Below the pieces are notes generated by a model. The model made no database searches and had not been told where the DNA came from. It saw only the letters and a program-made list of their open reading frames with translations. Shown piece by piece: positions 1 to 9,256 of a DNA stretch of 59,445 bases. Both the position numbers and the translations under genes were made by a program. The stretch is from Bacteroidota bacterium (GTDB lineage Bacteria; Bacteroidota; Bacteroidia; Cytophagales; Cyclobacteriaceae): the NCBI GenBank assembly GCA_013285945.1, contig JABDGP010000010.1, positions 1 through 59,445 of the forward strand, given 5' to 3'. Position 1 is the first letter of the stretch. Each line of letters begins with the position of its first letter.

Positions 1-344
1 GTTATGTGAATTAATTGATAATATGGAAACTCTACTAAGGTGCCCGTTATTACAATTCCTGCCAGCACACCAAGGATTACAATGATAAGCGCCCGACTAT
101 CAGTAAAATTGCGAAGCAAATCCCACAGCAAGAACGCGTAAGTAGCGCCAAAGAAAGAAAATACAGTAATGATCAGCTTTGAAACTTCACTTTTAGAATC
201 TTCAATCAATGGCTCTGAAAGCGTAAGCCCCAGCACGACAATGATTGCCTGAATCAAAACGATGTTACGGTAGTCTTTTAGCTTTTCGCGTTGCAGTTCG
301 CTGCGCGTGAGTAATTTTTTTAAGCTGAAGCCGGATATTCTCAT
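1..344 (-). CDS. Membrane protein, N-terminal part (cut by window edge)
   Basis: An open frame starts at an ATG read on the minus strand at 344-342 and continues to the window edge, giving about 114 residues. It opens MRISGFSLKKLL, followed by a basic stretch (RSELQREKLKDYRN) and three hydrophobic segments at roughly residues 27-42, 55-72 and 80-100. I do not recognise the family; the rest of the protein, and probably any soluble output domain, lies outside the window. It is transcribed divergently from the sensor kinase gene that starts at 433, so the 88 bases between them hold both promoters. Confidence 0.6.
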   Translation of the reverse strand, partial: MRISGFSLKKLLTRSELQREKLKDYRNIVLIQAIIVVLGLTLSEPLIEDSKSEVSKLIITVFSFFGATYAFLLWDLLRNFTDSRALIIVILGVLAGIVITGTLVEFPYYQLIHI

Positions 345-396
345 GAAACCTTTAAAATTAGATGTTTTAATTGAGAGTTGTTTTTGAGTTGTTCAG

Positions 397-428
397 TTTT
401 TAGCCAAAACAAATTTCACTTATCTTGG
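397..428 (+). promoter_or_regulatory. Candidate Bacteroidota-type promoter of the TPR sensor kinase
   Basis: A TTTT at 397-400 and TATCTTGG at 421-428 are separated by 20 bases, which fits the Bacteroidota -33 TTTG / -7 TAnnTTTG arrangement with one mismatch in each box. The ATG at 433 follows within a few bases, so transcription from here would give a leaderless or nearly leaderless message. This is a match by eye only. Confidence 0.35.
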
Positions 429-432
429 TTGG

Positions 433-3045
433 ATGAGGTTTGGTGTCAGTTATGTGATTTTGCTTGGGCTGCTGTTGGCAAAGCTTCAAATCAATGCGCA
501 AAAGCCATATACTGATAGCCTGAAACAAATTCTCATGCACACTGACGACCCGCAAAGGCGCGTGGACTTACTTTGTGACATTGCTTACGACTTAACCGAT
601 TTTGATGACGAGGCCGCCGAAAATTATGCCAATCAGGCAAGGAAACTAGCAGAGGAAAGTAATTACCAAGCGGGACTTAAGTATGCACTCACTGTCGTTG
701 GACTGGGCAATTTCAGTTCCGGAAATTATCAGGAAGCATTACAGAACCTTCATTCTTCGCGGAGGATAAAAGCAGAGCAAAAACCGGAGCTTACCGGATA
801 TAATTTAATGCTCATTGGTAGTACTTATCGTGATCTGGCATACTACGATTCGGCAGAACATTACTATAAACTGGCAATTCAAACCATTGGCGAAAAAGGG
901 GATCCTTATTATCTGGGTTTTTTTTACCGCGGTCTTGCCAATTTGAAATTAATATTATGGCAAAGTCAGGAAGCATTGACTTATTTGAAAAAGGCTGAAA
1001 GCTACGCTAAGAAGCGGCCCAGGGATTTTTATGTTTTGATGAATATCTGGGACTTGTATGGTCGTGTGTACCATCAACTACTTAAATATGATGAGTCCAA
1101 TGCCTACTTTAAAAAAATGTGCGACCAAGAGAAGCTCACGAAGGATTACTTGCAGGAGATAAAATGCCTCTTGCATGAATCCGATGTAGCTATAGACAAC
1201 GGAGATTTTGGCAATGCGCTTCAATATTCATTTAAGGCTCTGCAGATTTCTGATATTTACCGCTACCCTCAAGAACGTGTGGATGTTTACAGCAAGATTG
1301 GATACATCTACACTGAGCTTTCGCAATATTCCCTCGCTTCTCAATACTATTTTGAAGGACTAAAGATTGGCGAAAAATACGGTTTGCGATTTGAAACAGC
1401 GGATCTCTACGCCAAACTGGCCTGGATATATAAAGAGGAATCAAGCTATACAGTGGCACACGATTACCTGAACAAATCAGAAAGTTTACGAATAACCATT
1501 GGCGACCGGCATGGAGTATCCGAATGCCAGAATATTCGAGGCTTGGTTTATTATTTGCAAAAAGAGTATGATCGGTCCCTGGCCGAATTCAACAAGGCGC
1601 TGACAATACGCAAAACTGTAGGAAATGAGCTAAATATAACGGCTACTATATATAATATGTCGCTGGTATATGAGGCGCAGAATAAAAATGCGATAGCACT
1701 TGATTACCAAATGCAATCCATGGCAGTGGAAGAAAGGCTGAACAACATTGTGGGTATGGGTATTTCGTACAATAGTATTTCAGAGCTGATGATCAAATTA
1801 AACAGATTTAGTGAAGCCGATGCATACTTGAAAAAAGCGATGCGTCTTTCGGTGACTACCGGTTCTAAATTGTTGAGAAGAAATATTTATTCCAATTATG
1901 CCCGCTTTTACGAGGTGCAGGGCAACTACAAAATGGCGAACCAATACCATAAAAAATTTGAAACCCTTAATGATAGTATTTACTCAGAAAGTGGAAGTGT
2001 AAAACTGGCTGAGATGGAGGCGCTTTATCAGGTGGAGAAAAAAGAACTCGAGATCAGAGAACTTGACGAACAAAAGAAAATGCAGGGCAAAGAATTAGAG
2101 TCTCAACGACAACTTGCCCGGCAACAACGGTTTATTATAGCTATTTCGTTGACATCTATTGTTATGCTTTTGGTGGCGGGAGCCGTGGTGTTTCGGTATA
2201 GCAGAGAAAAAAGCAGGGATAATAAGAGTTTGCAGAAATTGAATCGTGCGATAAGCGAACAAAAGGAAGAAATTCAGGCACAATCGGAAGAGTTAATTGA
2301 AGCTTCTGAGACAATCACCAACATTAACAAAGAACTGGAGGTGAAGATTGAAGCTCGCACCACAGAATTGAAGCAAGCCTATAAAGAGTTGGATACTTTC
2401 TTTTATCGGGCATCACATGATTTCCGCAGGCCAATTACCACTTTTTTGGGATTGGCAGGAGTGGCAAAAATTACTGTAAAAGACCAGGTATCGCTCGAGC
2501 TTTTTGAAAAAGTAAGCGAAACCGCCGGAAGCCTGGATAAAATGCTGCAGAAATTACAGTCGATCAGCGACGTAGGCTCCCAGCAAATGGTATATAAGGA
2601 AGTCTTTTTGAAAGAACTGACAGAAGAAATATTAGACAGCTTTAGCAGGCAACTGCAGCAAAAGAAAATTGCTGTACATCAGGAGATGAACGAAAGCACT
2701 TCACTCGTATCATATCCTGCAATGGTCAAAATCATTATAGAGAACTTAATCGAAAACGCCATTCATTTTGCTGGTGTTGAAAATCCGTTTATTAATGTAA
2801 GGGCATCGGTGAACTCTGAGACTGCTACAATTGAGGTTGAAGACAACGGCCAGGGGATAATGGACGAATACAAATCGCGTATTTTCGAAATGTACTTTCG
2901 TGCCAACGAAAACTCAAAGGGAAACGGGCTGGGCCTGTACATTGCCAAAAAGGCCGCTGAAAAACTTAATGGTCACATTAATTTCTCCAGCAATTATGCC
3001 AAGGGGACTTTGTTTAGCGTGATACTTCCCAACCGCCAGAAATAA
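433..3045 (+). CDS. TPR-repeat sensor histidine kinase
   Basis: This 870-residue membrane histidine kinase begins with a signal-like segment (ILLGLLLAKLQINAQ). About 500 residues of tetratricopeptide repeats follow, predicted to lie outside the cytoplasmic membrane. A single transmembrane helix covers about 567-589, then a coiled coil to about 650. The kinase core is complete: H-box SHDFRRP with the phospho-accepting His662, N-box with Asn771 and Asn775, G1 box DNGQGI at 804-809 and G2 box GNGLGL at 830-835. No receiver or DNA-binding domain is fused and no response regulator is adjacent, so its partner is elsewhere. The TPR sensor architecture is common in Bacteroidota; the signal it reads cannot be inferred. 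Confidence 0.93.
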   Translation: MRFGVSYVILLGLLLAKLQINAQKPYTDSLKQILMHTDDPQRRVDLLCDIAYDLTDFDDEAAENYANQARKLAEESNYQAGLKYALTVVGLGNFSSGNYQEALQNLHSSRRIKAEQKPELTGYNLMLIGSTYRDLAYYDSAEHYYKLAIQTIGEKGDPYYLGFFYRGLANLKLILWQSQEALTYLKKAESYAKKRPRDFYVLMNIWDLYGRVYHQLLKYDESNAYFKKMCDQEKLTKDYLQEIKCLLHESDVAIDNGDFGNALQYSFKALQISDIYRYPQERVDVYSKIGYIYTELSQYSLASQYYFEGLKIGEKYGLRFETADLYAKLAWIYKEESSYTVAHDYLNKSESLRITIGDRHGVSECQNIRGLVYYLQKEYDRSLAEFNKALTIRKTVGNELNITATIYNMSLVYEAQNKNAIALDYQMQSMAVEERLNNIVGMGISYNSISELMIKLNRFSEADAYLKKAMRLSVTTGSKLLRRNIYSNYARFYEVQGNYKMANQYHKKFETLNDSIYSESGSVKLAEMEALYQVEKKELEIRELDEQKKMQGKELESQRQLARQQRFIIAISLTSIVMLLVAGAVVFRYSREKSRDNKSLQKLNRAISEQKEEIQAQSEELIEASETITNINKELEVKIEARTTELKQAYKELDTFFYRASHDFRRPITTFLGLAGVAKITVKDQVSLELFEKVSETAGSLDKMLQKLQSISDVGSQQMVYKEVFLKELTEEILDSFSRQLQQKKIAVHQEMNESTSLVSYPAMVKIIIENLIENAIHFAGVENPFINVRASVNSETATIEVEDNGQGIMDEYKSRIFEMYFRANENSKGNGLGLYIAKKAAEKLNGHINFSSNYAKGTLFSVILPNRQK

Positions 3046-3070
3046 AAAAAGCGATGCATATAGGCATCGC
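3044..3070 (-). terminator. Rho-independent terminator of the Lys-rich gene (possibly bidirectional)
   Basis: A 7-bp perfect stem GCGATGC / GCATCGC (3051-3057 with 3064-3070) encloses a six-base loop. Read on the minus strand it is followed by seven T residues (3050-3044), a strong intrinsic terminator for the gene ending at 3094. On the plus strand the same hairpin lies six bases past the kinase stop but lacks a proper T-run. Confidence 0.8.
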
Positions 3071-3093
3071 TTCAGTCAAAAACATCTTCAAGT

Positions 3094-3423
3094 CTACATT
3101 CCTGAGCCAGAGCCCGATCCTGAATTCCATGTTGGAGGCTCTGGTGCCGGTGTAGGCGCGGGAGCCGGTGCTGGTGCAGGAGTTGGTGCCGGAGCGGGTG
3201 TAGGAACTACTTTTGGTTGAGGTGCAGGTTTTTTAGCAACCGGTTTCTTTTTAGCAACTGGTTTTTTCTTGGCTACTGGTTTCTTAGCTGCTTTCTTAGC
3301 GACTTTTTTCTTGGCCGCTTTCTTAGCTACCTTTTTTACTACTTTCTTTTTGGCTGCTTTCTTGCTGGATTTTTTGGCTTTTGCTTTTCCTTTCTTCGCA
3401 GCTTTTTTCGCTTTCTTTGCCAT
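3094..3423 (-). CDS. Lys/Ala-rich histone H1-like protein with Pro/Ala tail
   Basis: The 109-residue product is extremely biased. Residues 1-70 are almost only Lys, Ala and Val in KKAAKK and KKPVAKK repeats, resembling the C-terminal tail of eukaryotic histone H1 and bacterial H1-like or AlgP-like proteins. Residues 71-95 are a Pro/Ala tract (PAPAPTPAPAP), and the end is a SGSGSGSGM tail. Such proteins bind DNA or RNA electrostatically and act in the nucleoid. It has its own terminator and no operon partner. The opposite-strand open frame here is a low-complexity mirror. Existence as a gene is well supported by the ordered domains; its precise role is inference. Confidence 0.8.
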   Translation of the reverse strand: MAKKAKKAAKKGKAKAKKSSKKAAKKKVVKKVAKKAAKKKVAKKAAKKPVAKKKPVAKKKPVAKKPAPQPKVVPTPAPAPTPAPAPAPAPTPAPEPPTWNSGSGSGSGM

Positions 3424-3623
3424 AGCACAATGGGGTTAAATTTTTTTTGGAGTTGAGACTTTTGGATTTCTTCTAAATCCACTGAAATTTAATTAAGAGT
3501 TTGCTTGGAATGACATTCGTTTGAAAAAATATTTCAAGCCTTTGACTCACCCAAAGAGCGATAGATGCGATAAGTGCGAGGTTGGGTTTAATAAATTCAT
3601 TTTTAAAAAATAACTGCCCCGAT

Positions 3624-3654
3624 TTTGTTTTTAGCAAAATACTAAATATTTTAG
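3624..3654 (+). promoter_or_regulatory. Candidate recA promoter
   Basis: TTTG at 3624-3627 and TATTTTAG at 3647-3654 are 19 bases apart, close to the Bacteroidota -33/-7 consensus, and would give a leader of roughly 20 bases before the ATG at 3679. I see no recognisable SOS operator in the 255 bases between the Lys-rich gene and recA. Confidence 0.4.
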
Positions 3655-3678
3655 CATTTAATTATAAAGAAAACCAAG

Positions 3679-4704
3679 ATGAATCCAGACGCAAAAGAGA
3701 AATTAAAAGCCCTTCAACTGACTATCGACAAACTAGAAAAGACCTACGGAAAGGGCACCGTAATGAAGTTAAGTGATGAAAAAATTATGGATGTTCCGGC
3801 TATTTCTACCGGCTCGCTGGGGCTGGATATTGCGCTGGGCATTGGCGGTATTCCACGAGGACGTGTTACTGAAATCTACGGCCCCGAATCTTCTGGTAAG
3901 ACAACGCTCACCATGCATTGCATAGCTCAGGCTCAAAAGAAGGGTGGCCTTGCTGCCTTTATTGATGCAGAGCATGCTTTTGATAAATCGTATGCCGAGA
4001 AACTAGGAATAGATACCGAAAACCTATTGATCTCCCAGCCCGATAATGGCGAACAGGCCCTGGAAATTGCTGAACATCTCATCCGCTCAGGAGCGATTGA
4101 TATCATTGTAATCGATTCTGTAGCTGCACTTGTGCCCAAGGCTGAATTGGAAGGAGAAATGGGCGAAAGCAAAATGGGCTTACAGGCTCGTTTGATGTCA
4201 CAGGCATTGCGGAAACTAACTGGTACTATTAGCAAAACGGGTTGTGCTTGTGTTTTTATCAACCAGCTGCGCGAAAAAATCGGGATTGTGTTTGGCAACC
4301 CTGAAACCACTACAGGCGGTAATGCACTGAAATTTTACGCTTCAGTGCGTCTCGATATCCGCAGGATTGGGCAGATCAAAGAAAGCTCTGACGATATTAC
4401 CGGTAACCGGGTAAAGGTGAAAGTGGTGAAAAACAAAGTCGCACCACCTTTTAAAGTAGTGGAGTTCGATATCATGTATGGTCGTGGGATTTCCAAATCG
4501 GGTGAAATTGTTGACATCGGAGTTGAATTAGACGTAATCCAGAAATCGGGCTCATGGTTCTCATACAGCGGAAATAAATTGGGTCAAGGCCGTGATGCTG
4601 TAAAACAGCTAATCGAAGACAATCCCGAATTGTCTGACGAACTGGAAAAGAAAATCAAGGAAAAACTTTCTACTGGTGGAGAACTGAAAAAGGAAGAGGA
4701 ATGA
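3679..4704 (+). CDS. recA: Recombinase RecA
   Basis: This 341-residue protein is a full-length RecA, the ATP-dependent strand-exchange protein of homologous recombination and co-protease of the SOS response. The Walker A motif GPESSGKTT lies at residues 68-76; the Walker B region ([12 protein letters not shown]), the L2-region motif [10 protein letters not shown] and the [18 protein letters not shown] segment are all intact. The C-terminus is short and acidic (KKEEE), as usual. The ATG at 3679 follows an A-rich stretch without a Shine-Dalgarno sequence. The gene is monocistronic, closed by the hairpin at 4738-4761. Confidence 0.99.
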   Translation: MNPDAKEKLKALQLTIDKLEKTYGKGTVMKLSDEKIMDVPAISTGSLGLDIALGIGGIPRGRVTEIYGPESSGKTTLTMHCIAQAQKKGGLAAFIDAEHAFDKSYAEKLGIDTENLLISQPDNGEQALEIAEHLIRSGAIDIIVIDSVAALVPKAELEGEMGESKMGLQARLMSQALRKLTGTISKTGCACVFINQLREKIGIVFGNPETTTGGNALKFYASVRLDIRRIGQIKESSDDITGNRVKVKVVKNKVAPPFKVVEFDIMYGRGISKSGEIVDIGVELDVIQKSGSWFSYSGNKLGQGRDAVKQLIEDNPELSDELEKKIKEKLSTGGELKKEEE

Positions 4705-4737
4705 TGTAAATCTGGTCTGATAAATATGATAAAGATT

Positions 4738-4768
4738 GAGGCTACCTGTTTGGGTGGCCTCTTTCGTT
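4738..4768 (+). terminator. recA terminator
   Basis: GAGGCTACC (4738-4746) pairs with GGTGGCCTC (4753-4761), nine pairs with one T-G wobble around a six-base loop, followed by TTTCGTTT. It lies 34 bases past the recA stop. It also rules out the long N-terminal extension of the next gene, which would start inside this region. Confidence 0.8.
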
Positions 4769-4818
4769 TAGGTCAATCCCACCAAAAAAATCACTACTTT
4801 TCGTTACAGATTATAGCT

Positions 4819-7800
4819 ATGAAAACACACAAACAGACCCTTTTCCTTGTATTGATTTTGATGGCATCGATCAAATCATTTGGTCAGCCCAAATACGACA
4901 AAATGGTGATGACTGCCGAGGCTTCATATGAGGCAGGTGATTACAAAAAGGCTATTTCCAATTTAGAGAAATTCAAGAAAAAGGCGTTCAAGAAATTGGG
5001 CCTCGAAAACGCGTATACACCTACTTATTACCTGTATCTGGCCAAGTATCATCGGGCGTCTGGCAAGATCAGGGATTTTGAAACGAATGTTTCGGCGGCC
5101 ATTTCCTCCAGCATTCTTAATAATAAAGAGAATAGTCAGAAGCATGGACAATTGCTGGCCGATGTTGGCGAACTGTACATCCTCAACGGCTCTTACAGGG
5201 TGGCGATTGACTACTTAAACCAGTCAAAAAAGATTTTGGATGCCGGTGCTTTCATGACCGATGCTATTAAAGCCCGATGGAACGTTTTATATGCAGAGGC
5301 GCTCATCGGTCAGGGATATTATAACGATGCAATTTCGGTGCTTCTCGAGCAAGAGAAATACTATGCCGGCAGGGCGGTAAAACAAGAGAGCTATGTGGAT
5401 GACAAAGGCAATTTGAAAAGCCGTAGGGTGCCAGATGATGAGTTGAAGGCACGATATCAGGAATATGCGCGGTGGATGACCGATGTAGCTAATGCATTTC
5501 GTAACCAAGGCAATTTCAATAGCGCTGACTCTGCTTTTTCTTCGGCTGCTCGCTGGATTGATAAAAACCTTGGCCGCTATGATATCACATATGCCAACAA
5601 TCAGTTTTTACATTCCAATCTTATTGTTGAAAATGGATTGGAGATTGATCGCGATTTCCCAAAGGGTACCGGGTATGATGAAGCTTTGAACAATCTTAAA
5701 GCATCTCATCGCAACACACATTACCTCGCTGCCGCCATCTATGAAGAATACTTAAAAAGGCTCTTGGCGGAAGGAGGCTCCGCGCGTTATCTCAATACTA
5801 AGCTTGAGTTTGAGAGAATGATCAATTCTAATTACAAGAATAGCGCTTATGTAGCACGCTTAAAGGCTGTCGAGTTTGATGCCAAATTGGACAAGGATAA
5901 AACCAAAAATTTGGAATCGAATGCGAATAAAATGCTGCTTGAGACTCCTGAGTTACCTCATAATAATATCGTTACGGCTCACGTACTGGAATTTCTATAT
6001 GGCCTTGCTATTTATAAGAAGAGCTACACTAATGCCGAAAAATACCTGACTGATATTGTTTCTATCAAAACTGATCTGTATGGCACGGCAGCTCCGGAAA
6101 CTCATTTGGCTAGAATCAAGCTTGCTAATTTTTATTTGGACTATACAAACAGGATTGTAGAAGCGGGGAAAATCTATGAAGAAAGCTTTACCAACGTAGT
6201 TGAAAAACAAATTGCCATTAGGCACAAAGACCAGCTTGAGATACTCAGCCACATGGCTAATTATTATGAGCTTACCGATAAGTATGATAAAGCCTCGGCC
6301 GCGCTTGAAAAGGCCAAAAACGCAGCAAGGGTAAAGTATGACTACAATGACTACCTCTATGGTGCCGGACTCACTAACAATGCCAAACTTCAGATTAAAC
6401 TTGGTCAATATGAACAGGCTGACCAAAGCCTTACTGACGCATTAAAAATTTTAGAAAACTTCCGTAAAGACGAAGACAAAAAAGGCTACCTCGTAGATGC
6501 GATTGAAACACAGGCTACTTTGATGGGCATCAAGGGTTTGTTTGACGATGCCGAAGACAACTTGGATCGTGCAGCAAAAATTATTTCCAAAGCAAACCGT
6601 CTGATCATTATTGACGAAGCGAGTACAGCACGTGAACTGTCCAGTCTCTTTATTCAGCTTGGGCGCTATTCGGCTACCGAAGAATTGCTTGAGGGTCTCA
6701 TTGCAGATTATGAAAAGACATATGGCCCAAATTCAATGCGGCTTATTGATCCCTTGGTAAATATGGGCAGGCTGTCGCTGGCAAAAGGTGATTATACAGA
6801 AGCGGAAAAAACCGCTTTGCGTGCAAAACAGATTGCCTTATCTGTGTATGGCGAAAAGTCGACGAAAACGGCATCTGTACTTTTATTAATGGGCGACTTG
6901 GATAATATCATTGGTGACTACGATGGTGCTGAAGAGAGTTTTCAAAAAGCATTGGAAAGTCAGGAGAAGCAGTTTGGTCATAACCATATCGAAGTTGCTA
7001 AATCTCTGTCGCGGCTTGCGTTAACGAAATTTTATAAAGGAGACCAGCCTGCTGAAGTTGAGAAGATGCTTCTCGACGCCCAAAACATCATGGGTACTCG
7101 ATTGGGTAAAGACAACCCACAATATGCTGATGTTTTGAAAAGTGTTGCCGTGCTGAATATTGCTCAAAAGAAATACAGCCAGGCCTTTAGCTCCCTTACA
7201 CAAGCAGAGGCCATTTGGCGTGCCAAGACCGGCAGTAAAAATAACATCAATGCGGCTAGCATCTACACGCTTACCGGTGATGTGTATTATCAAATGAAAT
7301 CCTATCCTAAGGCAGAGGAATTTTATAACAACGCCAAAAGCATTTATGAGAAATATTTTAGCCGGGCGCATCCCGAGTATGTGAAGATACTTTCTAAACT
7401 CGCGAAGGTTTATTACATGGAGCAGGATTACAAACACTCCAAGAAAAACATTGAGGAGGCCCTGAACGATTATGATTTATTCATCAAGCAATATTTTCCT
7501 GCACTAAGCGAACGAGAGAAAGCAAAATATTGGAACACCATGAAAGGCGACTTTGAATTTTATAACACTCTTGCCTTTGGTCAATTGGAAGATTTCCGTG
7601 ACTTGGCGGGCAAAGTGTACAACTATCAGTTGCTGACGAAAGCACTGCTCTTAAGTTCATCGATCAAAATCCGTGAGAGAATCCTTAACAGCACCGACGA
7701 AAACCTGAAAGCTTCTTATAACAATTGGGTGCAGAAAAAGGAATTTCTTACCAACGCACTTTCAATGAGCAGTGACCAGCTGGCGCAAAATGGAATTGAT

Positions 7801-9045
7801 CCGACAGCGCTTGGTGCCGAAGTAGAAAAACTTGAAAAGGAATTGAGTGAAAAGTCAGAGTTGTTTGGGCAGAGTTTTGAAAACAAAAAGATCACCTACG
7901 AGAACGTGCAAAAATCGCTGGGCAAAAACGATGTAGCGGTAGAGATGGTTCGCTATCGTTATTTCAAACACGACTTTACCGACTCTATCATATATGTGGC
8001 CATGTATGTGAAGAACGATAATGCGCGGCCCAAGGTGATTGAGCTACCTGAAGGGCATAAAATGGAAACGCGTTACTTCCGTTACTATCGTAATAGCATT
8101 ATTAGCAAGTTGCCGGATGTGTATTCATACAAAGTTTTCTGGGAGCCTATTCAAAAGGAAATCGGTCAGTATGCTACTATCTACCTTTCACCCGATGGTG
8201 TTTATAATCAAATCAACTTGGAAGCCGTTCCTACACCTGATGGAAAATACGTGATCGACAACTCGAACATTGTGATTGTAAGTAACACCAAGGACTTGTA
8301 TTTGCGCAAGCAACTCAAGCCCAAAGGACAAACCTCCAATACAGCCACGATGTTTGGTAATCCGCGCTTTTACCTGACGGCATCCGCAGGAAACTCAATT
8401 GCAGATTTGCCGGGTACAGAAAAAGAAGTGAACGAACTGGAAGAGTTGTTGAAACAAAAAGGTTGGAAAACCTCTGAGTTTGTAGAGTCAAAAGCCACCG
8501 AAGAGCAAGTGAAAGAACTGGAGAGTCCGAAGATTTTCCATATCGCTACGCATGGTTTTTATACGCCGGCTATCAGCGATGACGATGCCAAAAAAATGAC
8601 CGAGAGTGAAGCCCAGCTTACAGAGAATCCATTGATGAAAACCGGACTGTTGCTGAAGGGCGCTGGCGATTTGCTCAACAAAACCAAATACAACTACAAT
8701 CTGGAAAGTGGCATCCTCACCGCCTACGAAGCAATGAGTTTGAATCTCGATAAAACCGACCTTGTAGTATTAAGTGCTTGCGAAACAGGATTAGGAGAAG
8801 TTTCTAACGGAGAAGGTGTATATGGCTTGCAGCGTGCATTTTTGGTGGCTGGCGCAAAAGTTTTGATTATGAGTATGTTTAAAGTAGATGACGAAGCGAC
8901 TCAAAAACTCATTCTTACCTTTTATAAAAAGTGGCTCACCACAGGTAACATGCGCCAGAGCTTTGTAGATGCTAAAAAGGAATTGCGCCTAGATTATCCT
9001 GAGCCGATCTATTGGGGTGCATTTATGATGATCGGGTTGGATTGA
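4819..9045 (+). CDS. Secreted TPR-repeat protein with C-terminal CHAT protease domain
   Basis: From the ATG at 4819 the product has 1408 residues. I chose this start because it gives a clear signal peptide (MKTHKQTLFLVLILMASIKS...GQ) and because the upstream in-frame ATG at 4726 lies at the edge of the recA terminator. Residues about 25-950 are tandem tetratricopeptide repeats (for example GDYDGAEESFQKALESQEKQFG). The C-terminal 400 residues form a CHAT (caspase HetF-associated with TPRs) domain; the predicted catalytic dyad is His1245 in IATHGF and Cys1321 in LSACETG. The family cleaves proteins after caspase-like recognition, but the substrate here is unknown. The gene stands alone between two terminators. 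The signal peptide argues for a periplasmic or surface role rather than a cytoplasmic death protease. Confidence 0.92.
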   Translation: MKTHKQTLFLVLILMASIKSFGQPKYDKMVMTAEASYEAGDYKKAISNLEKFKKKAFKKLGLENAYTPTYYLYLAKYHRASGKIRDFETNVSAAISSSILNNKENSQKHGQLLADVGELYILNGSYRVAIDYLNQSKKILDAGAFMTDAIKARWNVLYAEALIGQGYYNDAISVLLEQEKYYAGRAVKQESYVDDKGNLKSRRVPDDELKARYQEYARWMTDVANAFRNQGNFNSADSAFSSAARWIDKNLGRYDITYANNQFLHSNLIVENGLEIDRDFPKGTGYDEALNNLKASHRNTHYLAAAIYEEYLKRLLAEGGSARYLNTKLEFERMINSNYKNSAYVARLKAVEFDAKLDKDKTKNLESNANKMLLETPELPHNNIVTAHVLEFLYGLAIYKKSYTNAEKYLTDIVSIKTDLYGTAAPETHLARIKLANFYLDYTNRIVEAGKIYEESFTNVVEKQIAIRHKDQLEILSHMANYYELTDKYDKASAALEKAKNAARVKYDYNDYLYGAGLTNNAKLQIKLGQYEQADQSLTDALKILENFRKDEDKKGYLVDAIETQATLMGIKGLFDDAEDNLDRAAKIISKANRLIIIDEASTARELSSLFIQLGRYSATEELLEGLIADYEKTYGPNSMRLIDPLVNMGRLSLAKGDYTEAEKTALRAKQIALSVYGEKSTKTASVLLLMGDLDNIIGDYDGAEESFQKALESQEKQFGHNHIEVAKSLSRLALTKFYKGDQPAEVEKMLLDAQNIMGTRLGKDNPQYADVLKSVAVLNIAQKKYSQAFSSLTQAEAIWRAKTGSKNNINAASIYTLTGDVYYQMKSYPKAEEFYNNAKSIYEKYFSRAHPEYVKILSKLAKVYYMEQDYKHSKKNIEEALNDYDLFIKQYFPALSEREKAKYWNTMKGDFEFYNTLAFGQLEDFRDLAGKVYNYQLLTKALLLSSSIKIRERILNSTDENLKASYNNWVQKKEFLTNALSMSSDQLAQNGIDPTALGAEVEKLEKELSEKSELFGQSFENKKITYENVQKSLGKNDVAVEMVRYRYFKHDFTDSIIYVAMYVKNDNARPKVIELPEGHKMETRYFRYYRNSIISKLPDVYSYKVFWEPIQKEIGQYATIYLSPDGVYNQINLEAVPTPDGKYVIDNSNIVIVSNTKDLYLRKQLKPKGQTSNTATMFGNPRFYLTASAGNSIADLPGTEKEVNELEELLKQKGWKTSEFVESKATEEQVKELESPKIFHIATHGFYTPAISDDDAKKMTESEAQLTENPLMKTGLLLKGAGDLLNKTKYNYNLESGILTAYEAMSLNLDKTDLVVLSACETGLGEVSNGEGVYGLQRAFLVAGAKVLIMSMFKVDDEATQKLILTFYKKWLTTGNMRQSFVDAKKELRLDYPEPIYWGAFMMIGLD

Positions 9046-9068
9046 TGTGACTATAAAGTTGAATAACC

Positions 9069-9106
9069 AAATGTCGCGGTCGTTTGATCTGCGACATTTG
9101 TTTTTT
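9069..9106 (+). terminator. Terminator of the CHAT gene
   Basis: AAATGTCGC (9069-9077) pairs perfectly with GCGACATTT (9091-9099), nine base pairs with a 13-base loop, followed by G and six T residues. It directly abuts repeat copy A, whose first bases follow the T-run. Confidence 0.88.
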
Positions 9107-9197
9107 GCGGCAGGGATAGTAGCGGAAAGCCCACAGCCTGCGTTGGGTTGTGTGGGGAGGCGAGGACTTGCAGCGAATAGCCCGCCCGGCCGCCCAA
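9107..9197 (+). repeat. Dispersed structured intergenic repeat, copy A
   Basis: This is one of four related elements in the window. Core 1 (GCAGGGATAGTAGCGGAAAG, from 9110) and core 2 (GGACTTGCAGCGAATAGCCC, from 9164) flank a variable, GC-rich middle able to form a CCACA/TGTGG stem. The outer ends GCGGC (9107-9111) and GCCGC (9189-9193) can pair. Core 1 and core 2 resemble each other. It occupies most of the gap before the sigma-factor gene. No coding potential is apparent. Confidence 0.75.
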
Positions 9198-9256
9198 AGT
9201 TTTCTTAACTTGCTCTTGTAACATCTCATTTATCATCCCGTCTTGCCTTTGATACG

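Noticed and set aside
3217-3456. Plus-strand Phe-rich open frame opposite the Lys/Ala-rich gene
   Set aside because: Complement of Lys codons gives Phe runs; the minus-strand frame has ordered blocks, a plausible start and its own terminator.
4726-4818. N-terminal extension of the CHAT protein from the upstream ATG
   Set aside because: The extension is encoded by the recA terminator and hides a good signal peptide that starts at 4819.
4819-9045. CRISPR-associated TPR-CHAT protease (Craspase-like)
   Set aside because: No cas gene or CRISPR array is present in the window, and a signal peptide indicates export.
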